Source: Bacteroidota bacterium
Lineage (GTDB): Bacteria; Bacteroidota; Bacteroidia; Flavobacteriales; Weeksellaceae
Assembly: GCA_023426625.1 (NCBI GenBank)
Contig: JAFAAJ010000184.1
Coordinates: 1 to 12,857, forward strand
Direction of reading: 5' to 3'
Length of the DNA stretch: 12,857 nucleotides
Part shown: positions 1 through 7,809 of the stretch, piece after piece
How positions within the stretch are numbered: the stretch's first letter is position 1
Layout: the number at the start of each line of letters is the position of its first letter
Notes under the pieces: generated by a model
Seen by the model: only the letters and a program-made list of their open reading frames with translations
The model's database searches: none
What the model was told of the DNA's origin: nothing
Position numbers and translations under genes: made by a program

Positions 1-728
1 GCGGTCGTCCCGATAGAGACGGAAGAGTAACGCTGGATGCCTGTATCATGGACGAAAATTATAACATCGGTTCGGTTGCCTGTTTAGAAAACATTAAAAA
101 TCCGATTTCTGTAGCGAGAGCTGTAATGGAAAAAACACCTCATGTTATGTTGGTTGGAGAAGGAGCATTTCAGTTTGCCACATCACAAGGCTTTAAAAAA
201 GAAAATCTTTTAACTCCGGAATCAGAAAAAGAATGGAAAGATTGGCTGAAAGACAGTAAATATCAACCTATTGTCAATATTGAAAATCACGATACGATCG
301 GAATGATCGCATTGGATATGCACGGAAATCTTTCCGGAGCCTGTACAACCAGCGGAATGGCTTTCAAAATGCATGGAAGAGTGGGAGATTCCCCTATTAT
401 CGGAGCGGGTTTGTTTGTTGATAATGAAGTAGGTGCGGCTACAGCTACAGGACACGGCGAAGAAGTGATCCGTACTGTAGGGACACACCTTGTTGTGGAA
501 CTTATGAGACAGGGAAGGACTCCACAACAGGCATGTAAAGAAGCAGTAGAAAGGATCGTGAAAATTACGCAACGAAGAATTAAAAATTTGAAAGATATTC
601 AGGTAGGTTTTATTGCTTTGAATAAAAAAGGGGAGTATGGTTCTTACTGTATTCAGGATGGATTCAATTTTGCGGTGTACGATCAGAAAGGGAACCGATT
701 GGAAAAACCTGATTTTGTTTTGAAGTAG
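1..728 (+). CDS. N4-(beta-N-acetylglucosaminyl)-L-asparaginase (glycosylasparaginase), 5'-truncated
   Basis: This enzyme hydrolyses the GlcNAc-asparagine bond left after glycoprotein breakdown. It is an Ntn-hydrolase that cuts itself into alpha and beta chains. The frame is open to the left edge (in-frame codons from base 3, reading GRPDRDGRVTLDACIMDE), so the internal ATG at 48 is not the true start; roughly the first 90-100 residues are missing. Numbering from that Met, the self-cleavage site is HD-T, with nucleophile Thr83 (codon 294-296). Relative to it, Thr101 (+18), Arg111 (+28), Asp114 (+31) and Gly135 (+52) have the spacing of Thr152/Thr170/Arg180/Asp183/Gly204 in the Flavobacterium meningosepticum enzyme. 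All visible catalytic and substrate residues are intact. Family identity is confident. Whether it carries a signal peptide cannot be seen. A GH2 beta-mannosidase two genes downstream fits a glycopeptide-catabolism context. Confidence 0.95.
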   Translation, partial: GRPDRDGRVTLDACIMDENYNIGSVACLENIKNPISVARAVMEKTPHVMLVGEGAFQFATSQGFKKENLLTPESEKEWKDWLKDSKYQPIVNIENHDTIGMIALDMHGNLSGACTTSGMAFKMHGRVGDSPIIGAGLFVDNEVGAATATGHGEEVIRTVGTHLVVELMRQGRTPQQACKEAVERIVKITQRRIKNLKDIQVGFIALNKKGEYGSYCIQDGFNFAVYDQKGNRLEKPDFVLK

Positions 729-735
729 TTATGAA

Positions 736-814
736 ATTAGTAATTAGTAATTTGAAATTAGAGATTAGAAATTAATTTCCCTAACCCTAACCCTAACCCT
801 AACCCCTAAACCCT
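736..814. repeat. Composite tandem repeat: 7-bp ATTAGWA units followed by 6-bp CCCTAA telomere-like units
   Basis: Bases 736-777 form six 7-bp units in perfect register, starting at 736, 743, 750, 757, 764 and 771, with the pattern ATTAGTA, ATTAGTA, ATTTGAA, ATTAGAG, ATTAGAA, ATTAATT. From 779 the array switches to four perfect CCCTAA hexamers (779-802), then a CCCCTAA variant (803-809) and a last CCCTA (811-815). The array fills nearly the whole gap and stops five bases before the cutC ATG. The minus strand therefore carries six GGG runs with short A/T loops, the classical layout for a G-quadruplex. This is low-complexity DNA with no visible Shine-Dalgarno or TAnnTTTG element. I infer replication-slippage or recombination-prone DNA; a regulatory role is unproven. 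Confidence 0.9.
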
Positions 815-820
815 ACACCT

Positions 821-1483
821 ATGTCAAAAATAGAAATAGCATGTTTTAATCCGAAATCAGCGATGATCGCTTATGAAAACGGAGCCGACAGAATAGAATT
901 TTGTGCAGGACTGAGTGAAGGTGGAACGACACCGGACTTTGAAACCGTAAAACTGCTCCGTGAAAGGATAAATATTCCTATTTTCGTGATGATTCGTCCT
1001 CGTGGTGGAAATTTCACCTATTCCGATGCAGAGTTTGATCAAATGAAGAAGGAACTTATCCATTTGAAATCCTTAAATGTGGATGGATTTGTTTTTGGCA
1101 TTTTGCATGAAAATGATGAAGTCAATATATCGCAGAACGAAACTTTAGTAGCATTGGCTCATCCTCTTCCGTGTACATTTCACCGTGCTTTTGACAGAGC
1201 AAAAGATCTGGAAAACTCGCTTGAAAGAGTAATTGAATGTGGTTTTAAGACTATTCTTACGTCAGGACAAATGCCTAATGTTTCAGAAGGGAAAGAGAAT
1301 CTTAAAAAACTTGTTGAACTTTCCAATGGAAGAATAGAAATTTTAGTGGGAGGAGGACTTCGTTCAACCAATATTCAGGAGATAAGAGATTTTACTAAAG
1401 CAACTTATTTTCATTCTTCTGCAATTACAGATGGAGGAGCTTTTGCTAATCCTCAGGAAATAGTTGCTTTGAAAAATAAATAA
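821..1483 (+). CDS. cutC: CutC-family TIM-barrel protein
   Basis: The protein has 220 residues, slightly shorter than E. coli CutC (about 248). Family signatures appear in order: GADRIEFC (21-28) with the following LSEGGTTPD, MIRPRGGNF (57-65), DGFVFG (88-93), TFHRAFD (119-125), LTSGQ (146-150) and GGGL (177-180). It has no signal peptide or membrane segment, so it is predicted cytoplasmic. The start is the first ATG after the CCCTAA array, and no Shine-Dalgarno is visible. The family is named for copper tolerance in E. coli, but that phenotype was later traced largely to the MicL small RNA encoded within the cutC region, so the biochemical role of the protein is open. Here it sits between a glycosylasparaginase and a beta-mannosidase, which suggests (inference) a glycan- or sugar-related job. 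It has no start of its own that I can see and may be cotranscribed with the upstream gene. Confidence 0.93.
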   Translation: MSKIEIACFNPKSAMIAYENGADRIEFCAGLSEGGTTPDFETVKLLRERINIPIFVMIRPRGGNFTYSDAEFDQMKKELIHLKSLNVDGFVFGILHENDEVNISQNETLVALAHPLPCTFHRAFDRAKDLENSLERVIECGFKTILTSGQMPNVSEGKENLKKLVELSNGRIEILVGGGLRSTNIQEIRDFTKATYFHSSAITDGGAFANPQEIVALKNK

Positions 1484-1486
1484 ATT

Positions 1487-1565
1487 AACACAAAGATAAA
1501 TTTCCAGTCATATATTTTAAGAGAGTAAAGGATAGCGGCGAAGCCACTTATTAAGCTTTGTGGTT
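1487..1565. repeat. Palindromic intergenic element (possible dispersed repeat or hairpin)
   Basis: The 156-bp gap between cutC and the beta-mannosidase gene holds an inverted pair CACAAAG (1489-1495) and CTTTGTG (1556-1562), a perfect 7-bp match that extends outward if one base is bulged. Inside it is a small hairpin, AGCGGC-GAA-GCCACT (1534-1548), with one C/A mismatch. From memory, similar GGCGAAGCC-centred sequences flanked by CACAAAG/CTTTGTG recur between genes in Chryseobacterium-type genomes, but only one copy is visible here. It could be a dispersed repeat remnant or a weak processing or termination structure; no T-tract directly follows. The rest of this gap shows no clear promoter for the mannosidase. 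Confidence 0.5.
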
Positions 1566-1639
1566 ATGCGTTCTTCTTATTAATTTTAATAGTCCCCTCA
1601 TCAAAAAAGGTATTCACAGAATTGTAAACAAATTGTCCA

Positions 1640-4111
1640 ATGAATAAAATTATCCTTTTTACTTTCCTGTTCATTCAGAATTTTATCTTTGCCCAATTCG
1701 CAGACAGAGATTTATCTGTTGAAAAATGGCAATTCAAAAATATTAAAGATAACACTTGGTTGCCTGCTTCAGTACCGGGAACGGTTCATCTTGATTTGAT
1801 GAATAACAAAATAATTCCGGATCCTTTTAAAGGTGAAAATGAAAAAAAAGTACAATGGATAGAGAATGAGGATTGGGATTATCAAACCCGCTTTATAATT
1901 TCACCGGCAGAATTGAAAAATCAAAATATAGATTTGGTCTTTAACGGATTGGATACATTTTCTGAGGTTTATCTCAACGGGAAACTTTTACAGAAAACGG
2001 ATAATATGTTCAGAATTTGGAAAATTCCCGTGAAACAACATCTTATATCCGGAGAAAATCTATTGCAGGTTAAATTTAAGTCTGCCATAAATGAAGGTAA
2101 AAAGCTAGCCGAGAAAGTTCCTTTTACAATGCCGGAATCTCCTAGAAGTTTTGTGAGAAAAGCACAATATCAGTTTGGGTGGGATTGGGGACCAAGATTG
2201 TTAACGGCAGGAATCTGGAAAAATGTTAAACTTAATTTCTGGAACAACGCCATCATTGAAAATGTAAAAGTTGAACAAAAAAAGCTGACAAAAGAAAAAG
2301 CAGACCTTAATATTCACTCACAGATAATTTCCGAAAAAGAAGGAAAATATACCTTTATAATTAACGATAAACCTTTTATTATTCAGTTGAAAAAAGGAAA
2401 GAACAGCCTTCAAATTCCTTTTATTATTGATAATCCGAAACTTTGGCAACCCAACGGATCGGGAACCCCGAATTTATATGACTTAAAATTTCTCCTGAGA
2501 AAAAATAAAGAAATACTTTCAGAAAAAGATCTTCGGATTGGTTTGAGAATCGTGGAATTAGTTCAGGAAAAGGATTCAAAAGGCAAATCCTTCTATTTTA
2601 AAGTCAACGGACAGCCATTGTACATAAAAGGTACAAACTGGATTCCTGCGGATAGTTTTTCTCCGAGAATCACTAAAGAAAAATACCAATACCTCATCAA
2701 GCAGGCAAAAGATGCCAACATGAATATGATCCGCATCTGGGGTGGAGGAATTTACGAAGATGATGAATTTTACAAAGCCTGTGACGAAAATGGCATTTTG
2801 GTGTGGCAGGACTTTATGTTTGCCGGGAGTTTTTACCCTTCAGATGAAGCCTTTTTACATAATGTGAAAGAAGAAGTCAAAGATCAGATCAATCGTTTGC
2901 AGAATCATCCATCCATTGCATTATGGTGCGGAAATAATGAAGTGGATGAAGCTATCGTCAACTGGGGCTATCAAAAACAATTCAACTATTCAAAAGAGGA
3001 CTCATTACAGGTTTGGAAAGATTACAGGAAGGTTTTCCATGAATTAATTCCTAAAACGCTGCAGGAAAATCTGACTGCGGATAAAAATATCTATTGGCCG
3101 AGTTCACCTTCCATCGGATGGGGTCATAAAGAAAGTTTGACCGAAGGAGATTCCCATTATTGGGGAGTTTGGTGGGGAGAGCAACCGTTTGAGATCTACA
3201 ACGAAAAAGTGGGACGTTTTATGTCCGAATACGGTTTTCAGGGAATGCCCACTTTAGAAACTACCAAAACCATGTTTTCGGGAAATCCGGATTTTAATAT
3301 ACATAATCCAGTCATTAAAGCACATGAAAAGCACCCGAGAGGATGGCAGATCATGGATGAATACATGAAACGGGATTATAGCATTCCTTTAGATTTTATA
3401 CGATATAATTATGTCTCGCAGTTGCTTCAGGCACGCGGAATGAAAATAGCCATTGAAGCTCACCGCCGCGCAATGCCTTATAACATGGGAACCTTATATT
3501 GGCAGCTGAATGATTGTTGGCCGGTAGTTTCATGGTCTTCTCTGGATTATTTGGGGAACTGGAAAGCATTGCATTATGAAATAAAAAGATGTTTTGAACC
3601 TACGCTCATTTCGGTTGCGGAGACAGATAATACATACGATGTCTACTTTGTAAGCGATTTGCAAACGGTTTCGGCAATAGGATCAGGAGCGGAACTGATG
3701 GATTTTAATGGTAAAAAACTCTGGAGCATCGAAGCTGCGGATTATTTAAAAGCCAATACCAGTGAAAAACATTTCGAGATCAGAAAATCTGATTTTGCTC
3801 AATTTGATCTATCCAAAGCATTCCTTAAAATCTATTTTAATAATGATTCTGTGAAACAGGAAAAACTCTTTTACTTTGTGAAACCTAAAGATCTTAAACT
3901 TACAAAACCCAACATTCAGATCAAAAGAATATCTTCCACAGAAATCGAGGTTTCCACAGATGTTTTGGTGAAAGATGTTTATCTGATTGGCGACAGTCAT
4001 TTCAGCGATAATTTTTTCGATCTTCTTCCGAAAACTTCAAAAAAAATCAGGCTTTCAAAACCCCTGGAAAAAATAGACGTGTTGAGTTTGTGGGATGTTA
4101 TTCAGAATTAA
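1640..4111 (+). CDS. Secreted glycoside hydrolase family 2 beta-mannosidase
   Basis: This 823-residue GH2 enzyme is predicted to remove non-reducing beta-mannose, such as the core Man-beta-1,4-GlcNAc of N-glycans. Residues 1-18 form a signal peptide (basic start, phenylalanine-rich core, cleavage near FIFA-Q). The sugar-binding jelly roll spans about 25-200 and includes GWDWGPR (180-186), the motif typical of GH2 mannosidases. An immunoglobulin-like domain lies at about 200-310, and the TIM barrel from about 320. The acid/base is Glu434 in WCGNNE and the nucleophile Glu530 in MSEYGFQG. NMGTLYWQLNDCWPV (615-629) is a further conserved barrel motif. C-terminal beta domains follow to the end, with no T9SS tail, so periplasmic or lipoprotein-free outer location is likely. 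Length and all catalytic residues are normal. It fits functionally with the glycosylasparaginase upstream. Exact substrate (N-glycan versus plant mannan) is not decided by sequence alone. Confidence 0.95.
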   Translation: MNKIILFTFLFIQNFIFAQFADRDLSVEKWQFKNIKDNTWLPASVPGTVHLDLMNNKIIPDPFKGENEKKVQWIENEDWDYQTRFIISPAELKNQNIDLVFNGLDTFSEVYLNGKLLQKTDNMFRIWKIPVKQHLISGENLLQVKFKSAINEGKKLAEKVPFTMPESPRSFVRKAQYQFGWDWGPRLLTAGIWKNVKLNFWNNAIIENVKVEQKKLTKEKADLNIHSQIISEKEGKYTFIINDKPFIIQLKKGKNSLQIPFIIDNPKLWQPNGSGTPNLYDLKFLLRKNKEILSEKDLRIGLRIVELVQEKDSKGKSFYFKVNGQPLYIKGTNWIPADSFSPRITKEKYQYLIKQAKDANMNMIRIWGGGIYEDDEFYKACDENGILVWQDFMFAGSFYPSDEAFLHNVKEEVKDQINRLQNHPSIALWCGNNEVDEAIVNWGYQKQFNYSKEDSLQVWKDYRKVFHELIPKTLQENLTADKNIYWPSSPSIGWGHKESLTEGDSHYWGVWWGEQPFEIYNEKVGRFMSEYGFQGMPTLETTKTMFSGNPDFNIHNPVIKAHEKHPRGWQIMDEYMKRDYSIPLDFIRYNYVSQLLQARGMKIAIEAHRRAMPYNMGTLYWQLNDCWPVVSWSSLDYLGNWKALHYEIKRCFEPTLISVAETDNTYDVYFVSDLQTVSAIGSGAELMDFNGKKLWSIEAADYLKANTSEKHFEIRKSDFAQFDLSKAFLKIYFNNDSVKQEKLFYFVKPKDLKLTKPNIQIKRISSTEIEVSTDVLVKDVYLIGDSHFSDNFFDLLPKTSKKIRLSKPLEKIDVLSLWDVIQN

Positions 4112-4161
4112 CTTTCAAATAATGTTCTTTAAAAAAAAGAGATTAACTCAGAATTCAGACG

Positions 4162-4169
4162 TAACTTTG
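4162..4169 (+). promoter_or_regulatory. Bacteroidota -7 promoter element TAACTTTG for the AEC permease
   Basis: TAACTTTG is an exact match to the TAnnTTTG consensus and is followed by C, as often seen. It lies 20 bases before the AEC start codon, predicting a leader of about 15 nt. No TTG is found at the usual -33 spacing, so the upstream half is weak. Its presence suggests the permease is transcribed independently of the mannosidase gene. Confidence 0.6.
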
Positions 4170-4189
4170 CAGAATATTCTTGAAAAGCT

Positions 4190-5098
4190 ATGGTTAATTT
4201 TGTTCTGATTGCGGTTTGTATTCTGGCGGGAATGATATTCAAAGCAACAAAATCCATTCATCCGGACGCTCACAAAGGCATCAATACCTGGATTCTTTAC
4301 CTTGCATTACCTGCGGTTTCCTTCAAATATCTTCCAAAAGTTCATTGGAGCATGGAAATGATTTTTCCAATTGCAGCAACGTTTTTGGTGGCGGTTTGCT
4401 GTTTCTTTTTTATGATGTTCTACAGCAAAAGCAAAGGCTATTCAAGACGGTCAAGAAGTACACTCGAACTTACAAGCGGATACAGCAATACCTCCTTTAT
4501 AGGTTTTCCACTGATCAGTGCATTTTATGGAGAAAGTTTACTGAGTATTGCTATTATTTGTGATCAGACCATGTTTCTTGCCCTTTCAACATTAGGAATT
4601 ATTGCAGCCGTAAAAGGCGGAAGCAAGTCCGGAAAAGTAAGTGCAGCATTCATCCTGAAAAGACTGATCACATTTCCTCCGCTTTTGGGTTGTATTGCAG
4701 CATTGGTATTGTCTCCGTTCATCGATTTCACTGTAGCAGAACCGTTCTTTGACAAGCTGGCTGCAACTGTGAGTCCATTGGCATTATTCTCTGTTGGATT
4801 GCAGCTGAAATTTAATGGTTGGAAAAAACTGATCCCGCAAATGTCAGCTTCTATGTTTTATAAATTGATCCTTGCTCCGGCTATTGTTCTTGGTGCTGCT
4901 TTATTGTTCGGAATAAAAGGAAATATCGCTAAAATCACCATTTTTGAAGCCGCAATGCCTACAGTGGTCACATCCAGTATTATTGCAGAACAATTTCGGT
5001 TGAATACTAAGCTCACCAACTTGATTATAGGTTGCAGTATTATTGTTGGCTTTGTGACTTCAGCAATTTGGTTTCAAATCCTTGATGTCATATTTTAA
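4190..5098 (+). CDS. AEC (auxin efflux carrier) family permease
   Basis: This is a 302-residue inner-membrane protein of the AEC/Mem_trans family, whose bacterial members move organic acids such as malate or malonate; the substrate here is unknown. About ten hydrophobic segments are visible, near residues 2-18, 33-48, 57-78, 99-115, 118-140, 160-180, 187-205, 218-240, 248-266 and 276-298. They split into two five-helix halves joined by a charged loop at about 142-158 (VKGGSKSGK). Family-like features are YLALPAVSF (37-45) in helix 2, GYSNTSFIGFPL (97-108) with the helix-breaking NTSFIG stretch, and PLALFSVGLQL (196-206) plus AAMPTVVTSSIIAEQF (254-269) in the second half. Length is normal for the family. 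The start is ATG, 20 bases after a good promoter element. No functional link to the neighbours is evident. Confidence 0.88.
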   Translation: MVNFVLIAVCILAGMIFKATKSIHPDAHKGINTWILYLALPAVSFKYLPKVHWSMEMIFPIAATFLVAVCCFFFMMFYSKSKGYSRRSRSTLELTSGYSNTSFIGFPLISAFYGESLLSIAIICDQTMFLALSTLGIIAAVKGGSKSGKVSAAFILKRLITFPPLLGCIAALVLSPFIDFTVAEPFFDKLAATVSPLALFSVGLQLKFNGWKKLIPQMSASMFYKLILAPAIVLGAALLFGIKGNIAKITIFEAAMPTVVTSSIIAEQFRLNTKLTNLIIGCSIIVGFVTSAIWFQILDVIF

Positions 5099-5248
5099 AC
5101 TCAAATTGAAACCTTCACTTCTGTCAGTTCTGAGTGCAGCGAAGAATTTCATAGTATATTTATTCCTTTTAGATAAATTTTAACGTAAAGATTATAAAAG
5201 TTTATGTCTTTATTCAGACAAACAAACCCAAATCCACTAAAATTGATA
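5099..5248. other. Gene-free stretch with possible decayed dispersed repeat
   Basis: This AT-rich non-coding stretch lies between the AEC permease and the priA promoter. Bases 5122-5152 (core GAGTGCAGCGAAGAAT, 5132-5147) resemble, from memory, the TCTGAGCGNAGCGAAGAATCT-like sequence scattered between genes in many Bacteroidota; here it appears decayed. The 11-mer TTTAACGTAAA (5179-5189) occurs again in the gap after the aminopeptidase gene (11406-11416). No ORF, RNA gene or convincing terminator is seen. Confidence 0.35.
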
Positions 5249-5279
5249 TTGCACTTCTCTGAATAAAAATCTAATTTTA
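5249..5279 (+). promoter_or_regulatory. Candidate Bacteroidota promoter for priA (TTG-N20-TAATTTTA)
   Basis: TTG at 5249-5251 is followed after 20 bases by TAATTTTA (5272-5279), which matches TAnnTTTG except for the last base. The spacing fits the -33/-7 arrangement of Bacteroidota sigma-ABfr promoters. Transcription would start near 5284, giving a leader of roughly a dozen bases before the TTG start codon. Confidence 0.45.
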
Positions 5280-5296
5280 CACTTTAATAATTTTCC

Positions 5297-7744
5297 TTGC
5301 GATACGTCCAGATTGTTTTACCATTAAACTTAAAAGGTTCTTTTACATACAAAGTTCCGGAGGAATTAACGTCTGTAATTCAACCCGGAATGAGAGTCTT
5401 GGTACCGTTTCGGGGAAAAAAGATCTATACAGGAATTGTTTTTGAAGTTCATGATCTGGAGCCGGAAAGTTTTGTCCCAAAAGAGGTCATCAGTATTTTG
5501 GATGAATTTCCGATCCTTCCAGAAGAGCAGATCCGCTTTTGGAACTGGCTTTCGCACTATTACCTGTGCGCATTGGGTGAAATTTATCGTTTTGCGTTCC
5601 CTTCTTCCTTAAAACTGGAAAGTGAAACCTATTTAAAATTAAAGCCTAATGTTACAGTGGATTTTGAAAACCTGGATGTGAACGAAATGTACCTCATTCA
5701 GGCTTTAGAAGTAAGACAGTTGATCAACCTTACCGATATTGAAGCTTTCATCCCCAAAAAAGATATTATCAAGACCATCAATTCACTTATTGACCTGCAA
5801 TACATTGAAATTGATGAAAAAATAGCTGAAAAATACAAAGCGAAGGAAGTTGCTTATGTAAGAATAAATGATGAGGTTTTACAAAGGCAAAATCTTACGG
5901 AAATACTTTTATCATTAAAAAGAGCGCAGAAGCAGAAAGATCTCTTTCTTTATATTTTAGAAAAACAGACCGAAAATCCATCAGGTTTTATCAAAAAGTC
6001 TGAATTATTTGAAGACGGATACTTTGGAAACTCTCATTTTAAAGCTTTAGCAGATAAAAATCTGGTCGAGGAATATTACCTTCAGAGAGACAGGCTTGAA
6101 AGCTATGAAGGTGAAATCGAAGAAATCGAAGAGCTTTCTGATCAGCAAAAGCAGGCAAAAACGGAAATCGATAAAGCTTTTACAGATAATAAGAATGTAT
6201 TGCTTCATGGAGTCACTTCTTCCGGAAAAACGCATATTTATCTGGAGAAAATAGAAGAATGCATCAGTGAAGGGAAAAATGTGCTGTTTTTGCTGCCCGA
6301 AATTTCTCTCACCAAACAAATTACCCAGCGACTCGAAAAAAAATACGGAAAGAAATTAGGTTTCTATCATCAAAAACTTACGGATTTCGAACGGGTGGAA
6401 GTCTGGAGAAGAATCAAAAATAATGATATTCAGGTTCTTATCGGGACACGGAATGCCTTGTTTCTGCCTTTTCAGAATCTGGGACTCATCATTGTGGATG
6501 AAGAACATGATTCTGCCTACAAACCACGCGAAGTTTCGCCTTATTTCAACGCTAAAGATGCTGCTTTGGTGTTTGCAAATTTTTATGGAGCAAAAGTCAT
6601 ATTGGGATCTGCAACTCCTTCCGTAGAAAGCTATTATTTAGCCAAAAAAGAAAAATTAAAATACGTTTTCCTTAATGAAAGATTCGGGAACGTTAAATTA
6701 CCTGAATATGAACTGATCAATTTCAAAGAAGCTCAGGAGTCTAAGAAAGTTTCCGGAAATTTTTCTCTGAGGCTGATTGATGAGATCAAGAAAAACCTGG
6801 AAGAGAAAAAACAAACCATGATCCTTCACAATAGACGTGGTTATGCCAATGTTGTGGAATGTGAAACCTGTGGCTATGTAAATTACTGCTCAAATTGTGA
6901 CGTAGTGATGACCTATCACAAGTCTGCCAATGAAATGAAGTGTCATTATTGCGGACAAAGAGCTTCAAAACCCCGAACCTGCCCGAAATGCCATTCCGAA
7001 AACCTGAATGAAAGAGGAGTGGGAGTGGAGCAGATCCATGAAGAAGTTTCTAAACTATTTCCGGGTCAGGAAGTGGACAGAATGGATGTAGATTCTATGC
7101 GGAAGAAATTTGCCTACGAAAAACTGTACGAAAAAATCGAGAACAGGGAAACAGATATTATCGTGGGAACTCAGATGATTTCCAAAGGACTGGATTTTGA
7201 TCATATTGAACTGGTTGCCATTCCCAAAGCAGATTCTTTGTTGTATGTTCAGGATTTCAGGGCGGAAGAAAGAGCTTATCAGCTGATTACCCAGGTTTCG
7301 GGAAGAGCCGGAAGAATTTCGGGAAATGGAAAAGTCCTGATACAGACCTATAATCCGGATCATTCTGTTTTTCAGCTGATCAAAATGAATGAAGTCGCAA
7401 AGATTTATGAATATTTCCTGAAAGAACGCCAGAAATTCCATTATCCGCCCTTCACAAAACTGATCATGATTGAGCTTAAGCATAGGAGAGAAGATAAGGT
7501 AGATCGGGCTTCACAGTTTTTAGGTTCTATTTTACGTAAATATTTGCCGGAAGATTGTGTTTTAGGTCCTGAAAGAGCACAGATTGCCAAACTGAATAAT
7601 TTATATCAGTTCCAGATTCTGCTGAAACTTCCGAGAGGAAAAAACTATGAAAAGTTCAAAAATATGGTTTTGATAAGTCTGAATGAATTTGACGAAATCA
7701 CTGCTTATCTGAGCGTCAAAAAAAGCGTTTTTGTGGATTTTTAA
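5297..7744 (+). CDS. priA: Primosomal protein N' (replication restart helicase PriA), TTG start
   Basis: PriA is a 3'-to-5' DNA helicase that reloads the replisome at stalled forks. The product has 815 residues. The N-terminal 3'-DNA-binding domain opens with VQIVLPLNLKGSFTYKVP (4-21), and a winged-helix region follows. The helicase core has Walker A GVTSSGKT (305-312), DEEH box (401-404), GSAT (437-440), GTQMISKGLDF (624-634) and QVSGRAGR (666-673). Eight zinc-binding cysteines sit at 522, 525, 531, 534, 549, 552, 562 and 565, as expected for the two structural zincs. The C-terminal domain contains YPPFTKLIMIEL (716-727). The start is TTG at 5297: an in-frame stop lies three codons upstream (5288-5290) and the next Met is residue 32, which would delete half of the DNA-binding domain. 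All motifs are intact. The rare start codon may keep expression low. Confidence 0.97.
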   Translation: MRYVQIVLPLNLKGSFTYKVPEELTSVIQPGMRVLVPFRGKKIYTGIVFEVHDLEPESFVPKEVISILDEFPILPEEQIRFWNWLSHYYLCALGEIYRFAFPSSLKLESETYLKLKPNVTVDFENLDVNEMYLIQALEVRQLINLTDIEAFIPKKDIIKTINSLIDLQYIEIDEKIAEKYKAKEVAYVRINDEVLQRQNLTEILLSLKRAQKQKDLFLYILEKQTENPSGFIKKSELFEDGYFGNSHFKALADKNLVEEYYLQRDRLESYEGEIEEIEELSDQQKQAKTEIDKAFTDNKNVLLHGVTSSGKTHIYLEKIEECISEGKNVLFLLPEISLTKQITQRLEKKYGKKLGFYHQKLTDFERVEVWRRIKNNDIQVLIGTRNALFLPFQNLGLIIVDEEHDSAYKPREVSPYFNAKDAALVFANFYGAKVILGSATPSVESYYLAKKEKLKYVFLNERFGNVKLPEYELINFKEAQESKKVSGNFSLRLIDEIKKNLEEKKQTMILHNRRGYANVVECETCGYVNYCSNCDVVMTYHKSANEMKCHYCGQRASKPRTCPKCHSENLNERGVGVEQIHEEVSKLFPGQEVDRMDVDSMRKKFAYEKLYEKIENRETDIIVGTQMISKGLDFDHIELVAIPKADSLLYVQDFRAEERAYQLITQVSGRAGRISGNGKVLIQTYNPDHSVFQLIKMNEVAKIYEYFLKERQKFHYPPFTKLIMIELKHRREDKVDRASQFLGSILRKYLPEDCVLGPERAQIAKLNNLYQFQILLKLPRGKNYEKFKNMVLISLNEFDEITAYLSVKKSVFVDF

Positions 7745-7809
7745 CAATTTTTAACATATTTTACAGTCTTTTATAAGCTTGTAATGTCCTGATTTCTAAC
7801 AATAATTTC

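Noticed and set aside
222..572. 116-residue minus-strand open frame rich in Cys, Ser and His
   Set aside because: It is opposite the catalytic Thr region of glycosylasparaginase. The odd composition is what reversed plus-strand codons give.
1551..1560. TTAAGCTTTG as a promoter element for the beta-mannosidase
   Set aside because: The spacing between TA and TTTG is three bases rather than two, and it lies within the palindromic element about 80 bases from the start.
4216..4563. 115-residue plus-strand frame overlapping the AEC gene
   Set aside because: It is out of frame with a clear ten-helix permease, and its own translation is not membrane-like or family-like.
7055..7483. 142-residue minus-strand open frame
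   Set aside because: It is opposite the conserved helicase motifs V and VI of PriA and is a codon-bias shadow.
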